Shown here in pieces: positions 44,563 through 51,826 of a DNA stretch of 62,412 bases. The stretch is from Clostridia bacterium. GTDB taxonomy: Bacteria; Bacillota_A; Clostridia; Oscillospirales; CAG-272. Location of the stretch: assembly GCA_017936125.1 (NCBI GenBank), contig JAGBGE010000037.1, positions 1 to 62,412 on the forward strand, given 5' to 3'. The position numbers and the translations under genes were made by a program. How positions within the stretch are numbered: position 1 is the stretch's first letter; every line of letters begins with the position of its first letter. The notes under the pieces were generated by a model that saw only the letters and a program-made list of their open reading frames with translations, was not told where the DNA came from and ran no database searches.

Positions 44563-45645
44563 TCAAGTAGTTATTTGAATTTTTCCTAAAAAATTTTTGA
44601 TATTTAATTTTTCTAGTTCACGGACGAAGCGCTTTTGGCTGTTTTCTCCGTTGAATATCGCTCTAGGGTAGTTGTTGATGTAATCTTGGACGTTCTCTAT
44701 GTATTCTTTGCTATATGAGCTTATAACCGTTCCTTTCGGTATGAACCTTCTTATGAATCCATTCTGATTCTCGTTACTTCCTCTCTCCGAAGAACAATAG
44801 GGGTGACAATAGTACACCGACGTTCTTTTCTTCTTTGTGTACGGTGAATATTCAAGACCATTTACATCTGAAAACTCCGTTCCGTTGTCGAAAGTTATCG
44901 TTTTGAATATTTTTCGGAAGTTTCCGCTTCCTATTCTTCGTTCCAGACGGTTAAGCATAGCTACCGTGCTTGCTGCCGTCTTGCCCGGAGATTTGAATAT
45001 TAACTCCATGCGGGTGAGACGTTCTGTCATTGTCAGAACAGTTTCACCCTTCTTTATTGTTCCTATTACTGAATCTCCTTCCCAATGCCCGAAGGTGTTG
45101 CGCTCAGCAACTTCTATCGGGCGCTTTTCTATGCTATGCGCTACGTTCGGCAGCTTCTTGGTTGCCTTTTCTACCTTCGTTTTTTTCTTCTTGCCTTTTC
45201 GTAACAAATCTTTATTACTTACTTTTAGGAAAACTCCTTTTTCTATGTAAGAATAGAGAGTTACACGGCAAACGTTAGTTTTGAACTTTAGATTTTTTTC
45301 TTTGATCTCGAGCAGTATCGCTCCCGGGGAATATCCTTTCTTTATCATTTTCTCCACGTATTCTGCAAACTCTCTATCATTTCCCAGCTTTATTGGTGCT
45401 CCCTTTGCAGTAGCTCTTAAATCTGCCGACATTTGCGCTTTATCTGCAGAATACTTCTTCGTTTCTGTCCAATCGCTATTACGGTGCATGTAATAACCTC
45501 TTTTAAGCTCATAGTATATTGCCTGAAAGGTATAGCCTAACTGTTCCGCTATCTGCTTTACCGGGACGTGTGCATTATACAATGCTTCTAATTGATACCT
45601 TGTTCTCTTGGTGAATGTTTTATAGCTTCTTTTAGTTCTTGGCAT
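44563..45645 (-). CDS. IS30-family transposase
   Basis: A 360-residue DDE transposase. It has an N-terminal helix-turn-helix (RYQLEALYNAHVPVKQIAEQLG near residue 15), then the IS30 catalytic core: HWEGDSVIG near 190, TITFDNGTEF near 255, and SNENQNGFIRRFIPKG near 305 (D, D, E). ATG 45645 has AAAGGAG ten bases upstream and is preferred over longer starts at 45678 and 45759. Its 3' end runs to the left edge of the element. No inverted repeats were seen at the immediate gene flanks, whereas an 11-bp inverted repeat is present at the two ends of the whole element. Confidence 0.93.
   Translation of the reverse strand: MPRTKRSYKTFTKRTRYQLEALYNAHVPVKQIAEQLGYTFQAIYYELKRGYYMHRNSDWTETKKYSADKAQMSADLRATAKGAPIKLGNDREFAEYVEKMIKKGYSPGAILLEIKEKNLKFKTNVCRVTLYSYIEKGVFLKVSNKDLLRKGKKKKTKVEKATKKLPNVAHSIEKRPIEVAERNTFGHWEGDSVIGTIKKGETVLTMTERLTRMELIFKSPGKTAASTVAMLNRLERRIGSGNFRKIFKTITFDNGTEFSDVNGLEYSPYTKKKRTSVYYCHPYCSSERGSNENQNGFIRRFIPKGTVISSYSKEYIENVQDYINNYPRAIFNGENSQKRFVRELEKLNIKNFLGKIQITT
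44570..44580 (+). repeat. Left 11-bp terminal inverted repeat
   Basis: GTTATTTGAAT, the reverse complement of 60111-60121. It lies inside the last codons of the transposase gene, 15 bases inside the left direct repeat. Confidence 0.6.
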
Positions 45646-45710
45646 TTTGGATACACTCCTTTCAGGTCTATACGACATTTTATTGTTTGCTTCTTCCTTG
45701 CTCGTGAATG

Positions 45711-45771
45711 GCAAAAGAATGCGGCGTTCCACGCTAAACCGCTTGTGGAATCGCCGCATTTTTTCTTTTGC
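45711..45771. terminator. Long imperfect hairpin between XRE gene and transposase
   Basis: GCAAAAGAATGCGGCG-TTCCAC pairs with GTGGAA-T-CGCCGCATTTTTTCTTTTGC around a 12-base loop, a stem of about 25 bp. It starts at the stop codon of the XRE gene and probably terminates it. Its length and position would also suit a structural signal on single-stranded phage DNA. Confidence 0.7.
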
Positions 45772-45980
45772 TAAATTCTTCGCCCATCAGGAAGAATAAT
45801 ATTGACTTCCAGCTCACACCCGAGGCCTTTTACGAGCTTGTCTAGCTCTCGGAAAGTTATCGTTTCTCCGTTCATTTTCCTTGATAAATTCGCCTGTGTT
45901 TGCTCTGTTTTCTTTGCTAATTCTGTCTGCGACATTTCCATTTCTATCATTGCTATTTTTAATTTTTTAAGTATTTCCAT
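45771..45980 (-). CDS. XRE-family helix-turn-helix repressor
   Basis: A 69-residue protein, almost entirely one XRE/Cro-CI domain (MSQTELAKKTEQTQANLSRK at residues ~16-35). Such minimal repressors control lysogeny or copy number in phages and plasmids. Its consensus promoter overlaps an oppositely directed extended -10 promoter for the plus-strand module, a classical repressor switch layout. A chromosomal antitoxin role is less likely because no partner toxin gene is adjacent. Confidence 0.85.
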   Translation of the reverse strand: MEILKKLKIAMIEMEMSQTELAKKTEQTQANLSRKMNGETITFRELDKLVKGLGCELEVNIILPDGRRI

Positions 45981-46008
45981 TTTTCTTACCTCGTTTTTTA
46001 GTAATTCA

Positions 46009-46037
46009 ATTATATATCATATTTGTTATATTGTCAA
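46009..46037 (-). promoter_or_regulatory. Consensus promoter of the XRE repressor
   Basis: On the minus strand TTGACA, 17 bp, TATAAT, matching the sigma-A consensus at all twelve positions. Confidence 0.9.
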
Positions 46038-46043
46038 TACTTT

Positions 46044-46052
46044 TGCTATAAT
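46044..46052 (+). promoter_or_regulatory. Divergent extended -10 promoter toward the plus-strand module
   Basis: TGCTATAAT on the plus strand, seven bases from the -35 box of the repressor promoter. It would drive a transcript with a ~680-base untranslated leader before the first gene at 46741. Confidence 0.6.
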
Positions 46053-46058
46053 TTATTC

Positions 46059-46740
46059 AACTTTTTCTGAATACTTGGGCGTTACCTTACGGTCGGGCTT
46101 TCAAAGCGACCGCATAGCGTTCCAATTCTCAATCCCTAACGCAATTTGCACTGCGGTGCAAGGTGAAATCCTCTTTCCGTTCCCCTTTAGTCTAAAAGGG
46201 GAAACCTTTTGCTCTATCGGCAGATATTTCAAAAGGCGAGAAAAACTTATTCCGTCCGCACCTCTACCTCGGAGCATTTTATATCATTGTGTTACCGCTG
46301 TCAATGCATTCTGCCGTCATACCGTTATAGACTAAAAACAATTTATAAAACTTTTTCTAATACTCGGGGAAAAACTTTTCTAAATTCTTTTTGCCGAATT
46401 TGACATCTGTACCACAACGAAATGCTCTTTTGCCGAGGTCAAGGTTCAGTCGGCATAAATTTTTCTTTCTTTCGCTCTCTATAAATATCTACCAATCCGC
46501 AAAAGAAGGTACGGTACCTTCGGTGAGAGGTATGGTATTCAATCAGCATAAATTATTTTTCCCGCGGTTGCGGTTGTACTGTTCGGCTCGCTCGGTATAG
46601 GGGGCGTAATCCTATACATGCCCGGTTGGTCGGGGCTTAAGTTCACCAACAGCGACCGGGGACGGCTAAATATCCCCGGGGTTGTAATGCAGAATATCTG
46701 ACTCTGATATCTAATTTTTAATACTAAAGGAGATTTTACT
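46059..46740 (+). other. Gene-poor 680-base region with hairpins and imperfect repeats
   Basis: No convincing gene. It holds TTGCAC-TGCG-GTGCAA; TTCCCCTTT paired with AAAGGGGAA; an imperfect direct repeat CTTTTTCTGAATACTTGGG / CTTTTTCTAATACTCGGGG (about 46065 and 46352); a second pair TTCAGTCGGCATAAAT / TTCAATCAGCATAAAT (about 46450 and 46538); and a GC-rich cluster of hairpins at ~46595-46680 (GTATAGG/CCTATAC, GCCC/GGGGC, CCGGGGA/TCCCCGG). It may be a structured leader RNA or a replication or packaging region. Confidence 0.6.
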
Positions 46741-47073
46741 ATGGCACTCAGATGGGATTGGGACAAGAAAATTGGCGAGCTTCTTATCAAGCAAGATGAT
46801 AAGGAATTTAACATTGATGTTTATCAAGGCAATGCCCTCGCTATCTTCATTAACGAATGGACAGACAAAGACGGAGTTGAAAAATATTCAATGTACAACT
46901 TCTTCTGTGATAAAGAGCATTTCAAAAATTGCACAAAAGACAAAACTTGGAACTATGCGGCAGAATGGGTTAAACTCACACTCTGGGAAGTGCCTTCTGA
47001 TTTATGGGTACTTCTAAAGGACCTCGCCAAGCGTGGCGTTAATATCGAGATAAGGAGAAAAGACGATGCTTGA
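46741..47073 (+). CDS. Unknown small protein, first gene of the element's plus-strand module
   Basis: 110 residues, acidic in the middle and rich in tryptophan (seven Trp), beginning MALRWDWDKKIGELL. No domain recognised, no signal peptide or membrane span. AAAGGAG lies seven bases before ATG 46741. The next start overlaps its end by eight bases, so translation is coupled. Position at the head of the module divergent from the repressor suggests an early gene. Confidence 0.75.
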   Translation: MALRWDWDKKIGELLIKQDDKEFNIDVYQGNALAIFINEWTDKDGVEKYSMYNFFCDKEHFKNCTKDKTWNYAAEWVKLTLWEVPSDLWVLLKDLAKRGVNIEIRRKDDA

Positions 47074-47281
47074 AACCTTAACTAGAGAAGAAGAACTGCG
47101 AAACGACCTTGATAACTTGCATTTCGCGCGTAAGTATTACTTCGGAGTGCTTGCCGAGCTTGAACAGCTCGGCAGGTTCGGCTCTCCCCAATATAAACAA
47201 GCGGAGAAGAATATCCGAACTCTGAACCACAATATTCAAAGATTACAAAAGGAGCTTGAAAATGAAGAATGTAGATTATGA
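47066..47281 (+). CDS. Small predicted coiled-coil protein
   Basis: 71 residues, highly charged and almost wholly helical with heptad-like leucines (TREEELRNDLDNLH, LNHNIQRLQKELENEE). AAGGAG precedes ATG 47066. It overlaps both the previous (8 bases) and the next gene (20 bases). No family recognised; it could be a regulator or an assembly factor. Confidence 0.7.
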   Translation: MLETLTREEELRNDLDNLHFARKYYFGVLAELEQLGRFGSPQYKQAEKNIRTLNHNIQRLQKELENEECRL

Positions 47282-47474
47282 AATCCTACACTACATAGTA
47301 CAATATCATGTTATTTTTGACGTTGCTATATATGAACAATACTTTGATACAGAGGAAGCAGCGATAGCTTTCATCGAAGCAAAGCATGTTCACTGGATGA
47401 ACTTCAGATTATTAAAACTACAATATGCCCCAGAATATACGCACAAATTCAAACAAGTAAACAAATACGAATAA
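47262..47474 (+). CDS. Unknown small protein
   Basis: 70 residues, MKNVDYEILHYIVQYH at the N-terminus, with many aromatic residues and histidines. ATG 47262 with AAAGGAG seven bases upstream is preferred over a TTG at 47256. The Shine-Dalgarno lies inside the previous gene. No domain recognised. Confidence 0.65.
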   Translation: MKNVDYEILHYIVQYHVIFDVAIYEQYFDTEEAAIAFIEAKHVHWMNFRLLKLQYAPEYTHKFKQVNKYE

Positions 47475-47485
47475 GGAGAAAGAGC

Positions 47486-47692
47486 ATGAACAAACCTAAA
47501 AAACTTAAGCATCTGAAACAGGGTGAATATTTCACCCTCAGACCTGTCGCAGAGCCGAAGGAGAGTCAAGTATACATACGTGGCGAATATGACCGCTACG
47601 AGAAAAAATACGAGTGCATCAAATTCTCTGATATGTGCAGCACTCGACTCTTCAGAGGTGATAAAGAAGTATATACAAATTTCATATTCTGA
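47486..47692 (+). CDS. Unknown small basic protein
   Basis: 68 residues, basic N-terminus (MNKPKKLKHLKQGEYF) followed by a probable small beta-fold (FTLRPVAE, VYIRGEYDRYEKKYECIKFSD). AAGGAG lies before ATG 47486. It is followed by ~100 bases with two hairpins (CCGAGGTGG with CCGCCTCGG, and CTAACTG with CAGTTAG) but no T-run. Function unknown. Confidence 0.65.
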   Translation: MNKPKKLKHLKQGEYFTLRPVAEPKESQVYIRGEYDRYEKKYECIKFSDMCSTRLFRGDKEVYTNFIF

Positions 47693-47796
47693 AACAACCG
47701 AGGTGGCTTTACCGCCTCGGAAAATCTCTCCCCCTAACTGTTTGCAGTTAGCCTTTATTACCGAACCACCCCACACCAAGAAAGGATTTTTTTATT

Positions 47797-47982
47797 ATGG
47801 AAATTGTAAACGAAGAAGATTTGAAAAGATATGCAGTTATAGATTTCTTCGATGTCATAATTTATGATAGCGACGATTATGATGAATGCTTGAATTTTTA
47901 TAAATTATTTGGCGAAGAAGAATATCTAAAAGGCATTTATGATTACAAAGAAAATAAATACATAAGAAAGGCAATATTATGA
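47797..47982 (+). CDS. Unknown small acidic protein
   Basis: 61 residues, rich in Asp, Glu and Tyr (IIYDSDDYDECLNFYK). AAAGGA lies ten bases before ATG 47797. Its stop overlaps the next start (ATGA). Small acidic phage proteins often mimic DNA or block host factors, but nothing specific supports that here. Confidence 0.6.
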   Translation: MEIVNEEDLKRYAVIDFFDVIIYDSDDYDECLNFYKLFGEEEYLKGIYDYKENKYIRKAIL

Positions 47983-48473
47983 AAATAGCATTAACATCAA
48001 TTCAACCACCGCATACAGATAATATTTTCAGCGGTAAGAAGCGTATCGAATGGAGAAAGACGTTACTTCCTCTCGGGATTCACCATATCTATGAAACCAA
48101 GAGGAACAACGGCGCAGGAATGGTCGTAGGCTCTATGGAAATAGTCAGACACTATTCCTTTAACTCCGTTAGCGAGATACCTGACTATATGATTGAGGCA
48201 GGTTGTGTCCCGAGATCCTTCCTCAAAAGCTATGCCGGGAAAAAGAAATTATATGCTAACATCATTATTAATGCCAAAAAGTTCGATGGACCGAAGCTCA
48301 TTTGCGAATATAACAATTACCACAAGGTCGAAAATTGCAACAAATGCGGAATGTGGCAAACTCCGCCTTATCCATGTAATAACTGCCCTAAAAACAGTAT
48401 TGTTATTAAACCACCACAGAGCTTTATGTACGTTGAAGAAAACGAATATAAGTTGTACATAGATTTATGGTAA
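47979..48473 (+). CDS. ASCH/PUA-like domain protein with zinc-ribbon cysteines
   Basis: 164 residues. The N-terminal ~65 residues fit an ASCH fold: TSIQPPHTDNIFSGKKRIEWRK, then GAGMVVGSMEIV. ASCH domains bind RNA or modified nucleosides and are frequent on phages. Residues ~115-135 contain a four-cysteine cluster (NCNKCGMW, PCNNCPKN) that probably binds zinc. Likely an RNA- or nucleotide-binding protein; the target is unknown. Confidence 0.65.
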   Translation: MKIALTSIQPPHTDNIFSGKKRIEWRKTLLPLGIHHIYETKRNNGAGMVVGSMEIVRHYSFNSVSEIPDYMIEAGCVPRSFLKSYAGKKKLYANIIINAKKFDGPKLICEYNNYHKVENCNKCGMWQTPPYPCNNCPKNSIVIKPPQSFMYVEENEYKLYIDLW

Positions 48474-48474
48474 T

Positions 48475-48678
48475 ATGAAAGCAAAGATAATAAAACTTAG
48501 TAATTATGACATAGAAAAGCTTGATGAATTACTTGTATTTGCTATGGAAGAAATGATGTCATTAAACAATCAAAATAAATATAGCAATCCACCTATTTTT
48601 ACTATTGAAGAAAATAATCATTTGAAAGACATGATGGATTTTACATGTTCGCTTTTGAAGCAAATAAGACGTAGCTAA
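48475..48678 (+). CDS. Unknown small protein, last gene of the plus-strand module
   Basis: 67 residues, helical and mixed charge, starting MKAKIIKLSNYDIEK. It begins two bases after the previous stop with no clear Shine-Dalgarno, so re-initiation is likely. A terminator follows directly. Confidence 0.55.
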   Translation: MKAKIIKLSNYDIEKLDELLVFAMEEMMSLNNQNKYSNPPIFTIEENNHLKDMMDFTCSLLKQIRRS

Positions 48679-48681
48679 ATA

Positions 48682-48710
48682 AAAACTCGCAGCTTTTCTC
48701 TGCGAGTTTT
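48682..48710 (+). terminator. Terminator of the plus-strand small-gene module
   Basis: AAAACTCGCAG pairs with CTGCGAGTTTT around a seven-base loop, four bases after the stop codon at 48678. Confidence 0.8.
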
Positions 48711-48720
48711 CAATAAAGTA

Positions 48721-48749
48721 TTGACTTTTTAAGAAAAATAGCATATAAT
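48721..48749 (+). promoter_or_regulatory. Strong promoter for a small RNA
   Basis: TTGACT, 17 bp, TATAAT directly after the module terminator. It points into ~100 bases that contain no open frame on this strand. Confidence 0.85.
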
Positions 48750-48755
48750 ATTAGC

Positions 48756-48860
48756 AAGGTAGCGAACTCAACCTTATCGGTTGTTTATGTCGGCTTAGTT
48801 CCGACCCGCACCGCTGAGCATATGCTCTGCGCCGAGGTTTTTACCTCGGCTTTTTCTTTT
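48756..48860 (+). ncRNA. Candidate small noncoding RNA (~100 nt)
   Basis: The span lies between a near-consensus promoter and an intrinsic terminator (GCCGAGG at 48831-48837 with CCTCGGC at 48844-48850, then TTTTTCTTTTT). It can fold into CAACC/GGTTG, GTCGG/CCGAC, and a GC-extended GAGC-ATAT-GCTC hairpin before the terminator. An alternative AAGGT/ACCTT pairing at the 5' end competes with the first stem. No ribosome binding site plus start codon is seen. It does not match a known RNA family I can recall. It could be an antisense or regulatory RNA of the element. The terminator overlaps the end of the minus-strand gene at 48841. Confidence 0.65.
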
Positions 48861-49212
48861 TATATTTTTCTGTATGTATTATAGCACGATGAGTATCGTG
48901 ACTCGACAATTTAAAACGTTCTTTTCCTTCAGGGAAAACACGTCTATCATCTAATGCTAAAGGTTGCTTTGACATACGGTTTTTATCAAACCTTTGGTAA
49001 TCTACCCCTGTTCTTTTTTTGAGTCCGTACTTTTGATAATTTAATTCAAGTAAAGCTGGATCATTTTCTTTCTTTATAGATTTTAATTTTGATACAGAAA
49101 TATTTTTGCCGTTATCTCTAACAACAACATAATTCCTTTGCTTCTTGGTATCTCTATCAATATATTTAGTCTCGCCGCGATAGACTTTACCTACATTAGA
49201 TTTTTTCTTCAT
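48841..49212 (-). CDS. Unknown basic protein downstream of the membrane ATPase-like gene
   Basis: 123 residues, about a quarter Lys or Arg (MKKKSNVGKVYRGETKY at the N-terminus, EKYKKKKPR at the C-terminus). No membrane span or signal. The charge suggests nucleic-acid binding or interaction with packaged DNA. It starts 12 bases after the stop of the large membrane protein and ends at the bidirectional terminator, so it is the last gene of the minus-strand module. Confidence 0.7.
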   Translation of the reverse strand: MKKKSNVGKVYRGETKYIDRDTKKQRNYVVVRDNGKNISVSKLKSIKKENDPALLELNYQKYGLKKRTGVDYQRFDKNRMSKQPLALDDRRVFPEGKERFKLSSHDTHRAIIHTEKYKKKKPR

Positions 49213-49224
49213 AATTTCACCCCC

Positions 49225-51438
49225 TTACTTATCATTTTCTTGCTTACTTACGAGATCGGCCACGAAGTAGCTGTTCTGCATCTTCAGCTCGTCAAGCGTT
49301 GCCTTCGAGCTCTGATACTCGTCTAGGTCCTCGATACCAAGAGTAGACTTCAGACTCTTTGTAACAAAGAAGTCAGAGAAGCAGTCAGTAGAAAATCTAT
49401 CTGCATATATCCTCTTGTTGTCGAGGTAATAAACCTTCGCATCAAGCTCACCGTCTTGCGTGCCGCTTTCGACCTGAAGCTTCATCTTGCTATAACCGAA
49501 CACGTTATACGTATTCTTATAGTAACGCTGCATGAGAGCTGCCAGCTTCTTGAATAAATACATCGGGAGAGTATTATCTCCCCTGACATGCCGATACTGC
49601 AAATAAAGACCCACGAATTTATCGTATATCAGACTATAAAGCAGCTCCTCGAGTGCGAAGAAAGGCATAGCGAGCTTCGTATTGCCGCTATCACGTATAT
49701 GTATTATCTCGCAGAGGTCACGCGCGTCAGCTCCCCATGACTCCGGACGTTGCTCGTCGGTGAAGAACTTCACGAAAGGAATATAATCTATCGTTGCCGA
49801 GTGCCTAATCATTTTAAGCCAATCATTGAAACCGTCATTCTTTTGATTCGCAACGTCGTCTTTCTTCTTAATCTCCTGCAACTGCAGATTATTTTTCCTT
49901 TCTTTTCCGACTTCGGTTGTACCGCCAACACCGAACTCAAAGGAATCCTTCTTCGGATCGTCCTCTCCGAGCTTCTTGCCAAGCCTTAACGCATTATAGT
50001 CTATGATATTTGCATACCGGGAAAAATCGTATATAAACTTACTGTTACGCTTGTAGAAGTCATTATCTCTCATCGGTAAATTGCCGTTATCGAAGATAAT
50101 GCTATCCGAGCGAACAGAAAAGTTCGAGATAATAAGACTAGATTTTATAACGTAGATAAAATACTCCTGAGCGTATGACTCAATTACAGACCATATATCT
50201 ATGACCTTTAATTTATCGTCATACTTCAAGCCGTATTTTTCATAGTCATACCCAAAGATACAATTTTCGTAATGCAAATTGTATCTTTTTTTTAGATGCT
50301 TTCGTATAGCCTTTCTTGTACTTACATCAGACGTCTGATACGTTTCAAAACAATATTTCAAATGGCGTATATGCCGTTTGATCGTTGCAAGACTGTAAAC
50401 CTTATGATCTCGCATAGCTCGCTTCATAAAGTTTTCCAGGTTGCACCAAGGGAAATATGGAAACTTCAAATCGTTTTCAATTAGCAGCTCCAATGCTTTT
50501 TCTCGAAACATCTTTTCTTGCAAAAGCATCATATCTGCTATCATTGTCGTTTTCTTTTTTCCCATAGTGCCGCACGTCATTGTGACTATCGGACGTTCAT
50601 TTATAAAGCCGCAGTTCATAGCTTCGTGATGCTTCAACACTCCGTAGCCTATCTTCCTACGGCAATAGCAGAATATTAAATATCCCACTATCGGCCATAC
50701 CCAAGCCGGAACGAACGCCATCATTACCGACATATCGCAAAGCAGCTTGTAGAGCTGACGGTAGATATTGAGAAAATCAAACGATGTTACGAAATAAAGA
50801 TAGAACGCGATAAATTCACAGATAATAACGATAACGTTGAAATTGTAGAACCATATCAGAAGCCACAATTTGCCGTAATTTTCGTTTTTATCGAGAAAGG
50901 CAATAAAACTGATCACCCATTTTTTAATCGGCAAATAGATACACTCTCCTAGCCATTTGACAAAGGTCAAAGGCTTGCTATCTCGGTTATAATTCTTATT
51001 CTCGGTTGTTAAGTACCTCTGAAAGAGCATATAAAGGAGCAGTATCAGAGGAACGACAGCTACGAGTATTACTTTTGAAAGAATCTCCGCAGCTTCGCCT
51101 ACGGCCACACCATAAGCTTCAAAATTCTCTTTAGTTATAATGACTTGCCAATACTTTTTCCATAGCATTACAAATTCTTCCCACGTTTCAGGAAGTCCCC
51201 AAAAGGGCGTTAGCGGCACAACAGAATAATCGTTCACCGTAGGGTATATATCCCAACCAATCTCAAACAACACGTCTATGTAATATGCAACGCTCCAAAA
51301 TAGGTCAATTAAGCTCTCTTTTATTCTGATAATGCCGCTAGGGAAAACGAATACCGCCACCGCCAAGAAACCCAGCGTAATGGCGGTAGCAATCCCGTGC
51401 ATATAGTATTTTCTTATTTTTCTTAAAATCTTATTCAT
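49225..51438 (-). CDS. Polytopic membrane protein with cytoplasmic P-loop domain (Zot-like or coupling-type ATPase candidate)
   Basis: 737 residues. About five or six hydrophobic segments occupy residues 12-275 (for example 16-38, 118-140, 195-225, 240-268). A soluble C-terminal domain follows, with a degenerate Walker A TCGTMGKKKTT near residue 290, preceded by a strand and followed by a long helix. Position and topology suggest the assembly/export ATPase of a filamentous phage (pI/Zot role) or a DNA-transfer coupling protein. Membrane spans come before the ATPase, the reverse of Ff pI. The Walker B residue is not evident (IIFDNGNLP near 460 is a possibility). The only large ATPase-like protein of the element besides Rep. 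Confidence 0.6.
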   Translation of the reverse strand: MNKILRKIRKYYMHGIATAITLGFLAVAVFVFPSGIIRIKESLIDLFWSVAYYIDVLFEIGWDIYPTVNDYSVVPLTPFWGLPETWEEFVMLWKKYWQVIITKENFEAYGVAVGEAAEILSKVILVAVVPLILLLYMLFQRYLTTENKNYNRDSKPLTFVKWLGECIYLPIKKWVISFIAFLDKNENYGKLWLLIWFYNFNVIVIICEFIAFYLYFVTSFDFLNIYRQLYKLLCDMSVMMAFVPAWVWPIVGYLIFCYCRRKIGYGVLKHHEAMNCGFINERPIVTMTCGTMGKKKTTMIADMMLLQEKMFREKALELLIENDLKFPYFPWCNLENFMKRAMRDHKVYSLATIKRHIRHLKYCFETYQTSDVSTRKAIRKHLKKRYNLHYENCIFGYDYEKYGLKYDDKLKVIDIWSVIESYAQEYFIYVIKSSLIISNFSVRSDSIIFDNGNLPMRDNDFYKRNSKFIYDFSRYANIIDYNALRLGKKLGEDDPKKDSFEFGVGGTTEVGKERKNNLQLQEIKKKDDVANQKNDGFNDWLKMIRHSATIDYIPFVKFFTDEQRPESWGADARDLCEIIHIRDSGNTKLAMPFFALEELLYSLIYDKFVGLYLQYRHVRGDNTLPMYLFKKLAALMQRYYKNTYNVFGYSKMKLQVESGTQDGELDAKVYYLDNKRIYADRFSTDCFSDFFVTKSLKSTLGIEDLDEYQSSKATLDELKMQNSYFVADLVSKQENDK

Positions 51439-51441
51439 GCT

Positions 51442-51534
51442 TTATATACGTCCTGCCGTAAATATAAAATATCCTATGAGCAAAGATACTAGCAGAAAAG
51501 CTAGTACCTTTGCTACGTTAACCAAGTTCTTCAT
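51442..51534 (-). CDS. 30-residue single-span membrane peptide
   Basis: The start codon overlaps the preceding stop (TAATG), and the stop lies three bases before the next ATG. The peptide MKNLVNVAKVLAFLLVSLLI continues GYFIFTAGRI: one hydrophobic span with a basic N-terminus. Its size and topology match the tiny minor coat proteins (pVII, pIX) or inner-membrane peptides of filamentous phages. Its position, exactly filling the gap between two coupled genes, argues it is translated. Confidence 0.6.
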   Translation of the reverse strand: MKNLVNVAKVLAFLLVSLLIGYFIFTAGRI

Positions 51535-51800
51535 TACCTGCGGCGCTCGCTATGACGAATTGCTTCATACATACCGTCTGCCATACCTCTGTAGGCATCA
51601 CGCTCGTTCTGATTCAGCTTTTTCTGCCCGGAACGTGCATTACGAGCGCAAGTTTGCATAGCCTTGTCCACTTTATGTACGTTCGACTTGCTAACGCTTA
51701 ACGAAGCCTTCGAGACTGCATATCCCCAACGCTTACCCTTCGCATAAGGGGTATTGATTTTCTTTGTTTTTGACTTGGTTTTTGTTGATTTCTTTGTCAT
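51534..51800 (-). CDS. Small highly basic protein
   Basis: 88 residues with a Lys/Thr/Ser-rich start (MTKKSTKTKSKTKK), a middle helix and a RHSERRR end. Net charge is strongly positive, with no membrane span. AAAGGAG precedes ATG 51800. The stop overlaps the start of the 30-residue membrane peptide. Possibly binds the element's single-stranded DNA; no family recognised. Confidence 0.65.
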   Translation of the reverse strand: MTKKSTKTKSKTKKINTPYAKGKRWGYAVSKASLSVSKSNVHKVDKAMQTCARNARSGQKKLNQNERDAYRGMADGMYEAIRHSERRR

Positions 51801-51826
51801 TTGTTTTTCTCCTTTGAATTGTTATA

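Noticed and set aside
45646..45759. Longer transposase starts at 45678 and 45759
   Set aside because: They prepend non-IS30 sequence, partly from the hairpin; ATG 45645 has AAAGGAG at suitable spacing.
46539..46814. 91-codon minus-strand frame in the leader region
   Set aside because: Runs into the well-supported plus-strand gene at 46741 and lacks a ribosome binding site; likely chance.
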